Translations under genes and position numbers: made by a program
Notes under the pieces: generated by a model
Databases searched by the model: none
Told to the model about the DNA's origin: nothing
The model's input: only the letters and a program-made list of their open reading frames with translations
In this document: piece after piece, positions 1-10,932 of the stretch
Layout: each line of letters starts with the position of its first letter
How positions within the stretch are numbered: position 1 is the first letter of the stretch
DNA from: Phycomyces nitens
Lineage: Eukaryota; Mucoromycota; Mucoromycetes; Mucorales; Phycomycetaceae
Length of the DNA: 64,000 nt
Direction: 5' to 3'
Assembly: GCA_022702545.1 (NCBI GenBank)
Contig: JAHRBC010000001.1
Coordinates: forward strand, 9,238,001-9,302,000

Positions 1-149
1 TTTGGACACTCATCTTGACAATAATTTGCAAAATTTGCTGAGCAACAGAATTCATGCATATTGCATTGTTAAAGGGCTATATGATGTTTTTTTTTGTAAT
101 TTTTGCATATTCTACTTTATCTTTCATACAAAAATAATATTTTACCAAC

Positions 150-1069
150 ATGTCACAAGAAAGAACAAACACTAATGCTGAAAGCAGCACCATAAATATC
201 CGTTTCAAGGAATGTAACCCTTCTTTGCCCATTAAAGAAGACAAGCCTCCCAGAGTAAATGGTTTCTGGACTGACAAGAAAGAGTTGGCACTCTTAAAAG
301 AGTATGCCAATGTCTTCCCACCTGCTTGCAAGAGAGGACAGCACAAAGAAGCATGGGAAGAAATCCTCGCCAGTGTGAATGGGGTGAATCCCAGTGATCC
401 ACCATTGAGTTATGACTCCTGTCACCGTGCAGTTGATCGACTTGTAAGAAGCTACGGAAAAAGCTTCGAGGAGTCAAACGTTGCATCTCTTTCTGGTGCA
501 AACAGAAATAGATCTGAAGTAGAGAAGGCTGTCTACGAGATCATCAAAAAGGTATATTTAATTTGTAAGAAATATTTTTACTATGCCCTAAACATATATT
601 GGTATCTTTGGAAACATAGAAGAATTCGTATGATGATCTTAAGAAAGAAGGGAGAGAGAAGGTTCTCGAGAGAAATTACTGTAAGGCAAATATGGAGCGG
701 TCCATGAGAGCCTTGGCCGGATCATTTGGGAATCACAAAAAGAATATCCGGAAAGAAATACGTGATCGCCGGCGTGTGGACAAGGAGGCAAACGCCAGGA
801 ACAATGAGCCTAGGATCCTTTCCCCTCCAGTTGAGGAATCTGCCAGTGGTTCTGGCAGTTTTCAAGAGACAGAAGTCCCGGTGGAGACAGAAGTCCCGGT
901 GGAGACAGAAGCAACCTCTGGTGATTGCCAGAATGGAGGGGACAGTGGGTCCCTTAGCACCAGCCAAGAGGAGCGGCTCAACAACATGGAAAGCCGGTTC
1001 ACCAACATGGAAAGCCGGCTCACCAACATTGAGAAGCTGTTGGAACAGTTAGTTAACAAAATTAAATAA
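150..1069 (+). CDS. Harbinger-associated Myb/SANT-like (trihelix-type) DNA-binding protein
   Basis: Two exons, 150-551 and 620-1069, join in frame across a 68-nt GT-AG intron to give about 283 aa. The N-terminal half carries a helix-rich region beginning near NGFWTDKKELALLKEY, typical of the Myb/SANT or trihelix partner of Harbinger transposases: a tryptophan-anchored first helix, then a spaced WEEI tryptophan. The middle is basic (NHKKNIRKEIRDRRR). The C-terminal part holds a duplicated seven-residue ETEVPVE motif and a tandem NMESR-type coiled coil ending near KLLEQL, a likely oligomerisation tail. It is convergent with the transposase. The family call rests on layout and domain pattern, and I did not identify a specific homologue. 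Confidence 0.7.
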
Positions 1070-1099
1070 ATAATATTATAAGATTTTCTTTTGTTTTTA

Positions 1100-2264
1100 T
1101 TAGATTATATAATCTTCATCTTCTCCATCAATCTTATCTCTTCTTAACCCAGAGATATACTCTTCAATTATCGGCAGCTCCAACCCAAAGTATGCATTGG
1201 TGGATGATCCACCACGATGCACACAATGCAACATGTTTTTGAAAACAGTTGAGAGAATGTAGACAACTCCAGGTTCATTCTCCCCCGTCTTCATTGCATA
1301 CTTGTACTTGCAATACTTGAAGTACTTCTCCACTTCAGCAAACTCCCACTCCACAGCTATTTTCATTTTTGACATGCTCTTGTTTATCAACTTGTCATCC
1401 TCTATTACACATAATTAATACACTGTTTATAGTTTCCCACCAGCTTGTGTTACTTTACCAGTAAGTCTTACACCTCCAAGTGGCGAGAACAAACATTTGG
1501 ACGACATGTATCCAGGGTCGCCATACAACACATAAGGGTACCCATAACCAGATGGGATATCCAGGTATCTCTCAATTCTTTGCTCAGTCCTTGAAGAGAA
1601 ATACACACTCTGGTCATGTCTTGAGCCAGCATAGGGACCAATTATGCTACTGGTTATCCCATCTGGAGTAACAATCGACTGGAACTTCAAAGCATGAAGA
1701 TGCTTCCAGCCATTGTACAAAGCCTTTTGGTCTTCTTCGCTGTGGCTTGGGCGAGATACTGCTTGCATTGTACCATCAATGAACCCAACAACATTTGGGA
1801 ATGCGGCACCTTTGTCATGCACGGCCTTGGCAAACTTCTTCAAGTTCTCTGGACTGAACTGCTTGGCGTTGAATTGGACGCCCCACTTTATTTGTTCGAA
1901 AACAAGGCTCTCCATCCCTCTGCAGACAACAGACACATTCGTCAGACTCATCCCAAAAAGTATAGACATATCACTCACACGTCTGGGAAAGCTGTAACGA
2001 TTCAGCAACATGGCAAACCCATAGTTTTTGCGAACTTGTATGCTCGAAAAGCGGTATATTTCAGGCAGCCTAAGTGCAGTGGTGATTGTCTCGATTTCAT
2101 CCAAAGTGAAACGGAAAAGGTATGTACAAGCACCATCACCAAGAGCGTTCAGGTTTAGTCTGGTGTACTTGGTTCTAGGGGCTCTTCTGGAGGAACCACT
2201 TTGCTCCTCTTGTGAAGTATAATCACCATCTTGATGTTGTTCGTTTTCAAAAAAAGTTGTTCAT
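1100..2264 (-). pseudogene. PIF/Harbinger DDE transposase (DDE_4 family), probably frameshifted
   Basis: The main reading frame (2104 down to 1427) has the DDE_4 endonuclease core: the first catalytic Asp in NVVGFIDGTMQAV, the second in VLYGDPGYMSS. The third acidic residue lies in AVEWEF on a separate segment (1390-1100), joined by a possible 39-nt GT-AG intron that is unusually short. Upstream the frame stays open to about 2248 but no ATG is in that frame. The nearest ATG (2262-2264) is out of frame by one base because of a run of seven T on the coding strand. I read this as a homopolymer frameshift that breaks the N-terminus, although a sequencing error is possible. The catalytic triad itself looks intact. 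Confidence 0.75.
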
Positions 2265-2294
2265 TTTATGAGATTTGAAGAATATTGGTAAGTG

Positions 2295-2321
2295 TAATAA
2301 TAATAATAATAATAATAATAT
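2295..2321. repeat. (TAA)n microsatellite
   Basis: About nine uninterrupted TAA units lie directly downstream of the Harbinger element. The rest of 2322-2596 is AT-rich and shows no gene. Confidence 0.9.
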
Positions 2322-2596
2322 AGAAAGGCAAGAGATTTATAAATGATAATAATATCAATATATTATGTGTGTTCATTTCGTTTCCTTTAGGATGATATCC
2401 TGCAAAACGTGTCATTTGCATAAGGTATTTCTGGGTTTGAAATGTAAAACAGTCCTTGTAAAAAAATTCTTTTTTTGGTAATGAGTTTTAGAGCAAATTT
2501 AAAATTGTCTCTATTAGATAATAAATAAGTGTCAAATTAGGGTTTTTATTATATTCAACATAAATCAACTAACGACAACTTCTCCATGACGCGTGA

Positions 2597-3257
2597 TGTG
2601 TTTGTATGGTTGTGTATGGTAACCGAACGGGCGACAAATAAAATATATAAAAGAAACAATGAAAGAACCAGTAAAAGACTAACGAAACTCAACAGAAATA
2701 TCCCCAAAATGACCGGGCAAAATATAACTGCTCTTCAGAGATCGAGAGCTTAAACTCAAAAGAATAAAATAACCGTAAAATTGATCGTAAAACTGACTGA
2801 TGATCTTTATTCATTAGAAAAGAATGTCTTTTATAGACAAAGAAAATAACTAAAAGAATAACCGAAAAATGAAATAATAAAATAATAAAATGATGCCATC
2901 AAGGCCAAAGGAAAAATATAATAAAAAAAAATACTATAACATAGTAAAGAAAATGGTAAGACAAAGAAGTAGGGGAAATAAACTAAAGAAGTACAGAATG
3001 GTGCAATCCTGCAAGAAAGTGAGAAAGGATTCACAAAGGAAATATAAAAGGAAAGAGTATAAAAAAAGGAAATAATAAAATGTGATAAAATAAAATAAAG
3101 AAAAATTGAAAAGAAAGAGAAATAAAGAAACTCGGGGATCGGCCATCCTTACTCGGCTCGGACTTCTTCTTCGGACTGGTCCGGCATCCGACCCCTCCTA
3201 GGCCTGTTCCGGGCCCTTGGTCCGGCTTTATGGTCGAAACCGAACCTGACCACAACA
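2597..3257 (-). mobile_element. Candidate solo LTR upstream of a tRNA gene
   Basis: Read on the minus strand, the stretch starts TGTTGTGG, has a GC-rich first part, then a purine/AT tract, then TATAAAAGACATTC followed about 16 bases later by AATAAA, and ends with an ACA. That order (U3, TATA box, R with polyadenylation signal, U5) is what an LTR shows. It ends about 20 bp from the tRNA-Leu gene, a favoured landing site for Ty1/Ty3-like retroelements. No clean target duplication is visible and no second copy is in the window, so this is inference. Short lysine-rich frames inside it are composition artefacts. Confidence 0.3.
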
Positions 3258-3276
3258 CACGTGTCATCCATCAAGT

Positions 3277-3359
3277 GGAGAGATGGCCGAGTTGGTCTAA
3301 GGCGTCACGTTAAGGCCGTGATCTCTTCGGAGGCGTGGGTTCGAATCCCACTCTCTTCA
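3277..3359 (+). tRNA. tRNA-Leu (anticodon AAG)
   Basis: The cloverleaf folds by eye. The acceptor stem GGAGAGA pairs with TCTCTTC (one G-T pair) with discriminator A. The D stem is GCC/GGC, and the anticodon stem TCACG/CGTGA encloses the loop TTAAGGC, giving anticodon AAG. A long type II variable arm follows, and the T stem GTGGG/CCCAC encloses TTCGAAT. The long variable arm and AAG anticodon identify a leucine tRNA reading CUU/CUC. No intron is present, and an internal A box and B box (GGTTCGAATCC) are intact. Confidence 0.95.
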
Positions 3360-4371
3360 TAACTTTTTGTTCTTCTTTTATTGTGTGTTACACAAAGAAG
3401 TGTGTCGTTTCTTATCTAGACAATCTTCCAATTCACTATAAACGTAGTCGAATTGGTCAAGATTTAATACACAGGAGTATTCAAAATAAGAGAGAGGATG
3501 AAAGATAGATTTTATTGTTTTGAATTTTGATATCTTATATAGTTTTCTAAAGGATTATTCATCTTTGACTACAACAAAGAGGTTTCTAATGCTCTTACAC
3601 ATTTCCGTAATTACAAACTAATGAATAATGATTTCAAATCCTGCTTCATTTGTAAAGACAAGTTACTAGAACTTGTATCACAAAAATTAAACATGATAAT
3701 TATTTTTATTTTTGTCAAGAAAATGTCCTTAATAATAATTGGTGATTGTGTTGTATATACACGAACAAAAAAGGTTTTTAAGCTGTTCTTTACATGACTT
3801 GCAACAGATGGATTTAAATTTCTAGTAGAAATTATAAAGAAATAACCCTGTAACAGGATCACTTCTATTGATGACTTTTGGCCATAATTCTAATACTAAT
3901 ATTCTTTTATCACTGAAAGGCTCATACTACCAGACATTTAGATAAAGTTGCACCAGTACTACGAAGCCTTACATTAGAATTACATTTATGCTGGCTATTT
4001 GATAATAATTTCTTTTTCAGTTACCAGCTTAATACCCTTACCAGTCTTTGATCCCCCTTGTCTCTCAAATATTTTTTAGTATCTATTCCAAGTTCTTATA
4101 ATATATTTTGTTTCGACAACAAAGATACTTTAGGATCTCAAGCCAAATATCTAGCCCATTAATGGGACAGAGACCTTTGAGCCCAATTTTACAATATATT
4201 TTACATTCCCTACTTCAACAATTCTATTTTATGGTTTTTCTTAGTAAAAAAATGTCTTTGATGAACTCACAACTATCATTGTAATTATATTCTGTATAAT
4301 CTTTTCTCAATGCTAAATCTAAATGCTAAATCAGACCTACATGTTCCTTGCACATTACTAATTCGCTTGCT
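3360..4371. other. AT-rich intergenic DNA, nothing recognised
   Basis: About 1 kb between the tRNA and the duplicated GPI12 block. A short open frame on the minus strand (3862-3611) has simple composition, no recognisable domain and no convincing splice partners. I see no gene here. Confidence 0.6.
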
Positions 4372-6021
4372 AAGTATCATGAATTGAATTGGCTTATGAT
4401 CAGTACTATCCTGCACTTTTCTACAGTTTACTATACATCGTTCATTGCCTTTTATTTGTCAATGAGTAGTGAAGCAAGAGAAAATCACATGGCTTATTAG
4501 AAGAAAAAGTCGCACACAATTATAACAGTATCCAAGTAGTTGAATACAAAAGACATTAACAAAATAACATGATGGAAGAGGATAATGAACAAAAAAAGAC
4601 TAAGACAATATAACACAAGGTTAATAGCTAATACTACTTATTCCACGTTCTCTTGTTTTAATTGATAGACCTAAATACTCGAGTCTTTAGTCTTCGGAAT
4701 AATAAAAAAAAAGGTTATAAAAAAGTCAATTGCCATTTGGCCTCTGTCTTCAACTGCTGCCACGATAATCGTCCTGCTTGGTTTCACGCTTGTCATCTCG
4801 GCGCTTACCTACAGTTACCATCTCCTTGCCAATTACCAACATCCTATACCTATTGGAAAAAATGTTTTGCTTTTGACGGCTCATCCCGATGATGAATGCA
4901 TGTTCTTTGGACCAACTATTCGAGGTCTAGGTAGACAACACAAAACACGCGTTCATGTATTGTGTTTATCAACAGGTTTGTTTTTAATTACAACAAATAA
5001 ACTTTGTAGATGAGTAGACTGACAAGAGATTGATTAGGAAATGCTGATGGGTTGGAGCAAATTCGAAAGCGGGAGCTGGTAAAGAGTAGTCAGATGCTAG
5101 GCATCCAACCATCGCATGTCAAAGCCCTCGAGGGTCCGTACGTGTTTGCTTTATACATATATATTTTTAAAAAAAATTCCGAGGGTTTAAAATGATTCTT
5201 GTTCCTTTTTATAGTGAACTTCAAGATGGAATGAAGTCTGTATGGCCTGCAGATAAAATTGCTCAACTAGTAAAAGATTATGTTTCCAAACAAAAGATTG
5301 GCACCGTGAGTTGGCTAGAAATAAATTGGATTTGGTAAAGTTTGTTTCTCAATTGGGTCAATCAATAGATCATTACGTTTGATGGACATGGTATATCTGG
5401 ACACCCTAATCATATAGTAGCATATGAAGGTGCAAAGTAAATGGTCGAAAAGATTATCGAGACTAATATGGCTATAGGCGATATGTGGAAACCCAAAAAG
5501 AACCAGCCAAGCTGTATACTCTGGACTCAATTCCTCTCGTACGAAAGTATATTGGAATCGGTGACTTGATTACTAGCAGCTTTGAGCAGGTTATGGCATT
5601 GATCAAGAAGGAAGAAAAGGGCACTGTCTTGATTGTATCGTCGCCAGGTGCCTACCTGGTCACCCACGAGACAATGCACCAACACAAAAGTCAATTGGTC
5701 TGGTTTAGGTGGCTCTATGTGACATTTTCTCGTTACATCTATGTAAACGAATTGTCTCTGGTCAATTTGACTGAGCAGCAGTAATGCAATGGCATGGACT
5801 TTATATCCATTTGTATTTTTTATGTACAGTAGAATAGTGGCTTTGTATCAGCATTTAGCTCCAATAAAACAACAAAGAAATATAAGTGGAGAGAGAGAGA
5901 GAGAAGGACATGTAATTGTAAAAGGTTATATGAGAGTGACATCAAGAAAGCCAGCCCTAGAAGCTTATTTGACTATTGCTATGGATAAAAGAAACATTCT
6001 CAACTGTCCATAATATCCCTT
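4372..6021 (+). repeat. 1.65-kb segmental duplication, copy 1 (GPI12 block)
   Basis: Sequence from AAGTATCATGAATTG onward matches 7980-9640 in the same orientation, with scattered substitutions and small indels. The block includes the whole GPI12 gene with its promoter and 3' flank. Similarity ends just after the TATCCCTTGTTT shared by both copies. Confidence 0.9.
4762..5784 (+). pseudogene. GPI12/PIG-L copy 1, start codon lost (ATG to ACG)
   Basis: This copy matches the intact GPI12 gene at 8372-9405 exon by exon, including the HPDDEC zinc-binding motif and the C-terminal QLVWFRWLYVTFSRY stretch. Its initiator codon is ACG at 4762-4764, and the next in-frame ATG follows the HPDDE motif, so normal initiation would remove the N-terminal membrane anchor and the catalytic motif. 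The intron 4 donor has also lost four bases (GTAAGTAAAT to GTAAAT), which weakens it. Other changes are conservative and all exons stay open. Either this is a very young pseudogene or translation starts at the near-cognate ACG. Confidence 0.8.
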
Positions 6022-6249
6022 GTTTTGCATTCATACAAACGCTGGGATAAATGTCGCAACAAGGAACTCATATAATGGTCATAATGGATGGGGATGTGTC
6101 AATAGGTGTAGATAGGCTGCACTGAGTTTTTTGCATATTTATTGAGAAATCCTTTGGATTCTAGTCTTTGAAGAGGGAAAATGGGGATGAGGGGATATTG
6201 TAACTCTGCGGGTAGAATGCTAATTTGGAGGCGAAAACACCAGTTCTCT

Positions 6250-6798
6250 TCAGAGGGGAGACACGATAGGGACGGATCGTTGCGAGGGGGAGCATATCAC
6301 GTGTATAGTTGCTTTTTGTTTAGATGATGTGGCGGTATCGCAGTCGCAGGGCTGACATGCTTTGAACCAAAAGAGGGGGGCATGCTTTGAACCAAGAGAG
6401 GCGTGCTTGCCCTTGTACAAATCCATTTGGTCGTTGATGATTGTGTTGATAGAGCACAGTTGATCCTTCAGGGCAAGAAGAGCGTCCATGGTTTCACCAA
6501 AACGGCGAAGGGACGCTGTTGACCTTGGATATTGCAGGCGCTGGCGTGACAAGGCGACATAAAGACCATCTTGGTCAAGGTGGACCAATGACACCAAATC
6601 TTGGAAGCCGTTCAATTGGACTACTATCTCCATCATGGCATCGGCAGTACGTTGCTCAACCGATGTGTCCAGCAGCTGGTCCAAGATATCCTTCCCTTCT
6701 CGCAGAAGTTTGGCATTGTCATTGATGATGTTGTCATTGATGATGATGTCATAGATGATGTTGTCATTGGTACTGCCATCAAGTGCTGCCTTGGGCAT
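6250..6798 (-). pseudogene. 5'-truncated inverted copy of the neighbouring uncharacterised gene
   Basis: The 182-aa frame is clearly homologous to the C-terminal half of the plus-strand gene at 6851-7846; shared stretches include KLLREGK, DGLYVAL and ALLALKDQLCSI. Homology begins around KAALDGS, so the N-terminal half is missing. An expansion of 15-nt units encoding the five-residue motif NDNII sits near its start, with only a single KDN-type element in the full copy. The two copies face each other head to head, about 50 bp apart. The C-terminus also diverges. I treat it as a truncated gene remnant, though it remains open. Confidence 0.65.
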
Positions 6799-6850
6799 AT
6801 CGCTTGTGTATCTCGATTAGTGGACTAACATGCATGCGCAATAGGAGTAC

Positions 6851-7846
6851 ATGTTCAAGGAGTCACTTACATTCACTCGACCTCCATATCTCCATCAAAC
6901 TTTGAGCCAACTCATCCGTTTCTACGAGCGGTCCAAAGAGGCTGCAGCAAAACTTTACCTGATGAAAGCAATGGAGGAGAACGACGTTGACGAGGACTCA
7001 ACGATTGGCTTGCAACTCCTCTGGCGGTTAATCACTTCGTTGACAATCCATCGTACAATGTTGGACCCCCTTCGAAAGATGGGACCAACAGAGTGCGATG
7101 TGGCATTCAAACTGTGGCTGCCACTGTTCGACCATTTGTTTGCTGGTACGCCTATCTCAACAAGAATTGGCGAAACCAGCAACACATTCACGGGCAACAA
7201 CAAGCAAGCAATGTACACGAGCGGAAACAACCATGCCATTGGTTTTAAAGTTGACATCCGTTTTGTGTACAACTGTCACCACACGTCAAAGCTGATCGAC
7301 GTTGCCGCGGCGGAGGCAGCCATTGATGGCAGCTCAAACGACAAGATCATCAAAGACAATGGGAAACTTTTGCGAGAAGGCAAAGGCATCCTCGACAAGC
7401 TGCTGGACATGTCAGTCGAGCAACATGCTGCCGATGCAATGATAGGGATAGTCATCCAATTGGATGGCTTCCAAGGTTTGGTGTCATCGGTCCACATTGA
7501 CCAAGATGGTCTTTATGTCGCCTTGCCCCGTCACCGCCTCCAATATCCCAGGTCGACAGCGTCCATTCACCGTTTTGGTGAAACTCTGGACGCTCTTCTT
7601 GCCCTAAAAGACCAACTGTGCTCCATCAGCACCATAATCAATGACCAGATGGATCTATACCAAGACAGGCGCGTTTCTCTTGGTTCGAAACATGCCCACC
7701 CTGCGACCACAATACCTGCACACAATCTGGGCAAAAAGCAACGAACCACTTGGTATTCTCCCCCTCGTAACGATCCGTCCCTGTCATATTTCCCCTCGGA
7801 AGAGGACTTGTGTCTTCGCCTCAAATCTAGCACTCTACCCCCATAA
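6851..7846 (+). CDS. Uncharacterised protein of a Mucoromycotina-type expanded family
   Basis: A single-exon frame of 331 aa. The N-terminal half contains AFKLWLPLFDHLF followed by a GFKVDIRFVYN segment. The C-terminal half has GKLLREGKGILDKLLD, then IQLDGFQGLV and DGLYVALPRHRLQYP, then an ALLALKDQLCSI helix. From memory this order (WxPLF, GFKVDxRF, KLxREGKDxLD, GLYVA) recurs in a large set of hypothetical proteins in Mucor, Rhizopus and Phycomyces. No enzymatic motif, signal peptide or membrane span is visible. The function is unknown. It lies between two GPI12 copies and opposite a truncated relative of itself, so it belongs to a locally rearranged region. Confidence 0.65.
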   Translation: MFKESLTFTRPPYLHQTLSQLIRFYERSKEAAAKLYLMKAMEENDVDEDSTIGLQLLWRLITSLTIHRTMLDPLRKMGPTECDVAFKLWLPLFDHLFAGTPISTRIGETSNTFTGNNKQAMYTSGNNHAIGFKVDIRFVYNCHHTSKLIDVAAAEAAIDGSSNDKIIKDNGKLLREGKGILDKLLDMSVEQHAADAMIGIVIQLDGFQGLVSSVHIDQDGLYVALPRHRLQYPRSTASIHRFGETLDALLALKDQLCSISTIINDQMDLYQDRRVSLGSKHAHPATTIPAHNLGKKQRTTWYSPPRNDPSLSYFPSEEDLCLRLKSSTLPP

Positions 7847-7979
7847 TTCCAATAACCCCCTCATCCTCATTTTCCCTAATAAAATAAACAGATAAAAGAA
7901 TGTTTGGACCTCTGCAAATAATTTTTTAAGGAAAGAAATGCTTATGTGGTGGAGAGCACCAAAAGATGAAGAGCACCTC

Positions 7980-9640
7980 AAGTATCATGAATTGAATTGA
8001 CTTATGGTTAGTACTATATTACACTTCTCTACAGTGTACTATACACCGTTCATTGCCTTTTATTCGTCGATGAATAGTGAAGCAAGAGAAAATCACATGG
8101 CTTATTAGAAGAAAAAGTCGCACATAATTATAACAGTTTCCAAGTAATTGAATACAAAAGACATTGACAAAATGACATGATGGAAGAGGATGATGGACAA
8201 AAAGAAGACCAAGGCAATATAACACAAGGTTAATAGCCAATACCACTCATGCCACGTTCTCTTGTTTCAATTGATAGACCTAAACACTCGAGTCTTGAGT
8301 TTTCAGACTAAAAAAAATAAAGGGTTATAAAAAAGCCAATTGTCATTTAGCCTCCGTCTTCAACTGCTGCCATGATAATCGTCCTGCTTAGTTTTACGCT
8401 TGTCATCTCGGCGCTTACCTACAGTTATCATGTCCTTGCCAATTACCAACATCCTATACCAATTGGAGGAAATGTTCTGCTTTTGACGGCTCATCCCGAT
8501 GATGAATGCATGTTCTTTGGGCCAACTATTCGAGGTCTGGGTAGACAACACAAGACACGCGTTCATGTATTGTGTTTATCAACAGGTTTGTTTTTAATTA
8601 CAACAAATAAACTTTGTAGATGAGTAGACTGACAAGAGATTGATTAGGAAATGCTGATGGGTTGGGGCAAATTCGAAAGCGGGAGCTGGTAAAGAGTAGT
8701 CAGATGCTAGGCATCCAACCATCGCATGTCAAAGCCCTCGAGGATCCGTACGTGTTTGCTTTATATATATATATATATATATATTTAAAAAAATTCCGAG
8801 GGTTTCAACTGATTCTTGTTCCTTTTTATAGTGAACTTAAAGATGGAATGAAGTCTGTATGGCCTGCAGATAAAATTGCTCAACTAGTAAAAGATTATGT
8901 TTCCAAACAAAAGATTGGCACCGTGAGTTGGCTAGAAATCAATTGGATTTGGTAAAGTTTGTTTCTCAATTGGGTCAATCAATAGATCATTACGTTTGAT
9001 GGACATGGTATATCTGGACACCCTAATCATATAGCAGCATATGAAGGTGCAAAGTAAGTAAATGGTCGAAAAGATTATCAAGACTAATATGGCTATAGGC
9101 GATATGTGGAAACCCAAAAAGAACCAGCCAAGCTGTATACTCTGGACTCAATTCCTCTCGTACGAAAGTATATTGGAATCGGTGACTTGATTACTAGCAG
9201 CTTTGAGCAGGTTATGGCATTGATCAAGAAGGAAGAAAAGGGCACTGTCTTGATTGTATCGTCGCCAGGTGCCTACCTGGTCACCCACAAGGCAATGCGC
9301 CAACACAAAAGTCAATTGGTCTGGTTTAGGTGGCTCTATGTGACATTTTCCCGTTACATGTATGTAAACGAATTGTCTCTGGTCAATTTAACCGAGCAGC
9401 AGTAATGCAATGGCATGGACTTTATATCCATTTGTATTTTTCATGTACAGTAGAATAGTGGCTTTGTATCAGCATTTAGCTCCAATAAAACAACAAAGAA
9501 ATATAAGTGGAGAGAGAGAGGGAAATGTAATTGTAAAAGGTTAGATGAGAGTGACATCAAGAAAGCCAGCCCTAGGAGCTTATTCGACTATTGCTATAGA
9601 TAAAAGAAACATTCTCAACTGGCCATAATATCCCTTGTTT
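7980..9640 (+). repeat. 1.65-kb segmental duplication, copy 2 (GPI12 block)
   Basis: Direct repeat of 4372-6021, about 3.6 kb apart. Visible differences include a longer TA run in intron 2 (8763-8783), an intact intron 4 donor and an intact ATG. The duplicated unit includes at least 390 bp of 5' flank, so both copies would have started with the same promoter. Confidence 0.9.
8372..9405 (+). CDS. GPI12: N-acetylglucosaminyl-phosphatidylinositol de-N-acetylase (PIG-L/Gpi12)
   Basis: This enzyme catalyses the second step of GPI-anchor synthesis, removing acetate from GlcNAc-PI on the cytosolic face of the ER. Five exons (8372-8585, 8648-8747, 8832-8922, 8986-9053, 9099-9405) join in frame to 259 aa, close to the usual family length. 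An N-terminal hydrophobic helix anchors it in the membrane. Family signatures are the zinc-binding LLTAHPDDECMFF, the LSTGNADGLG turn, the FDGHGISGHPNH motif carrying the second metal ligand, and the C-terminal HKSQLVWFRWLYVTFSRY block. All introns are GT-AG and 46-84 nt. It is the intact partner of the broken copy at 4762. Confidence 0.92.
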
Positions 9641-9761
9641 CGAACTATTTCTCAGCCTTTTTTCCTTCTTTCCATCTAATTTACCCTCAATTCTACCTTG
9701 ATATGAATGGTAAATTTTGCAAGAATATCAGGACTTTGGGATCAGCTTATTCAGCATTTAA

Positions 9762-10932
9762 ATGAATCTGCACATACCATGTGCAATAGACGACTCGCTT
9801 AAAAGAAAATACAAGTCGCTCAAGAGGCGGATCCGAGGAATAGAAGTCGTAAGTAGAATGCTGTTTAGAGACCCAAGCTATAATTAAATGCATGCAGAAA
9901 AATGACATTATCCAAAATGAACTTGCCTTGGCCAAGCAACACGTCAAGAGATTGAGAACAGAGAGAAAGTAAGCAATGCCATATCTTGTACAAAACGATA
10001 TTGATACATGGTATTTTTGACTAGGATTCTGCTTGAAGAACTTGAAGAAAAACTCTCAGCAAATCGATATCCAGACGACGATGATCTCAGTTGTGATTCG
10101 TATGACTCCGAATCTGGGTCAATTGCAGTAAGATGCCATTCGTGCTTAATAGAGTGCGTGCATGATAAATAAGCTCACAACACATAATCTACAGAGCCCA
10201 AGCAAGTTACGAAGAACCAAGGATATATTGGTAAACTCCAATCTCGAGAGGAATTTTGGAGAGAACAATAGTGGTGCGTCTACACCTCGGAAAAAGAAAG
10301 ATCCTTTTGCACCCAAAGGACCCGGAAATGTGTTCTTTTTGTTCTGCAGACTAGAAAGGGATAATATCAAAGACGAAATGCCCAATGAAAGTCTTGGAGA
10401 TGTTACCCGTGCACTAGGACAAAGGTGGAAGTCACTTTCAAAGAGTGAGAAGCAGGTACTGAACATAGAGACATGCACGTATATATATTTATATTGGAAT
10501 GAATAGAAATACTATGATTTGTACAAGAAGGAACAAATTGAATATGAGACAGCCATGAAGACATACAATGAGGCTGGAGGTGGAAATGCCGGAGCTACTG
10601 CTGTGGGCAATGCAGCCGATAAAAAACATGCATTGAAGCAAGAAGAAGAAATGAGAACTGTGATTGACGAATATGGCGGAGAAGAGATTGAATTAGGTGA
10701 GGATGATGAAGTGGATATGCTAGAAGAAGAAGAAGAATATGAAGAAGACCAAGACGAAAATATAGTACCATTGGAAGCCAAAAAGGACAAGCCAGATCAA
10801 CCTCCAATGGCTTTTGCTGAGGATGTTGAAAAAGAGCCTATGCCTGTAGAATCTATACAGAAAGTAGACTCATCTCCACAAATAACACCTCAGCATGATA
10901 CACCTACAGCCATAGATCTTCCAACTCAATAA
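9762..10932 (+). CDS. HMG-box protein resembling INO80 subunit Nhp10
   Basis: Five exons (9762-9848, 9898-9968, 10025-10127, 10195-10455, 10507-10932) give 315 aa. Residues 1-60 form a coiled coil (KRKYKSLKRRI, then QHVKRLRTERKILLEELEEKL), as in the N-terminus of Nhp10-type subunits. One HMG box follows at about residues 120-190: DPFAPKGPGNVFFLFCRLER, then SLGDVTRALGQRWKSLSKSE and KQKYYDLYKKEQIEYE. The C-terminal third is strongly acidic (EVDMLEEEEEYEEDQDE) and proline-rich, as in chromatin HMG proteins. The start was chosen because the upstream ATG at 9703 hits a stop before any splice site. The coiled coil plus HMG box favours Nhp10 over the small Nhp6 proteins, but the exact complex is inferred. 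Confidence 0.8.

Larger units (their letters stand above)
1..2290. mobile_element. PIF/Harbinger-type DNA transposon, decayed, left end not visible
   Basis: Two convergent genes sit together: a Myb/SANT-like protein on the plus strand and a DDE transposase on the minus strand. This pairing is the known hallmark of PIF/Harbinger elements, whose Myb-like partner helps the transposase bind DNA and enter the nucleus. The 3' ends of the two genes are only about 30 bp apart. I could not find matching terminal inverted repeats or a 3-bp target duplication; the left end may lie outside the window, and a TAA microsatellite follows on the right. The transposase appears frameshifted near its N-terminus, so the element is probably inactive. 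Confidence 0.75.

Noticed and set aside
2831..3267. Lysine-rich and phenylalanine-rich frames on opposite strands
   Set aside because: They are sense and antisense readings of a purine-rich tract within the putative LTR.
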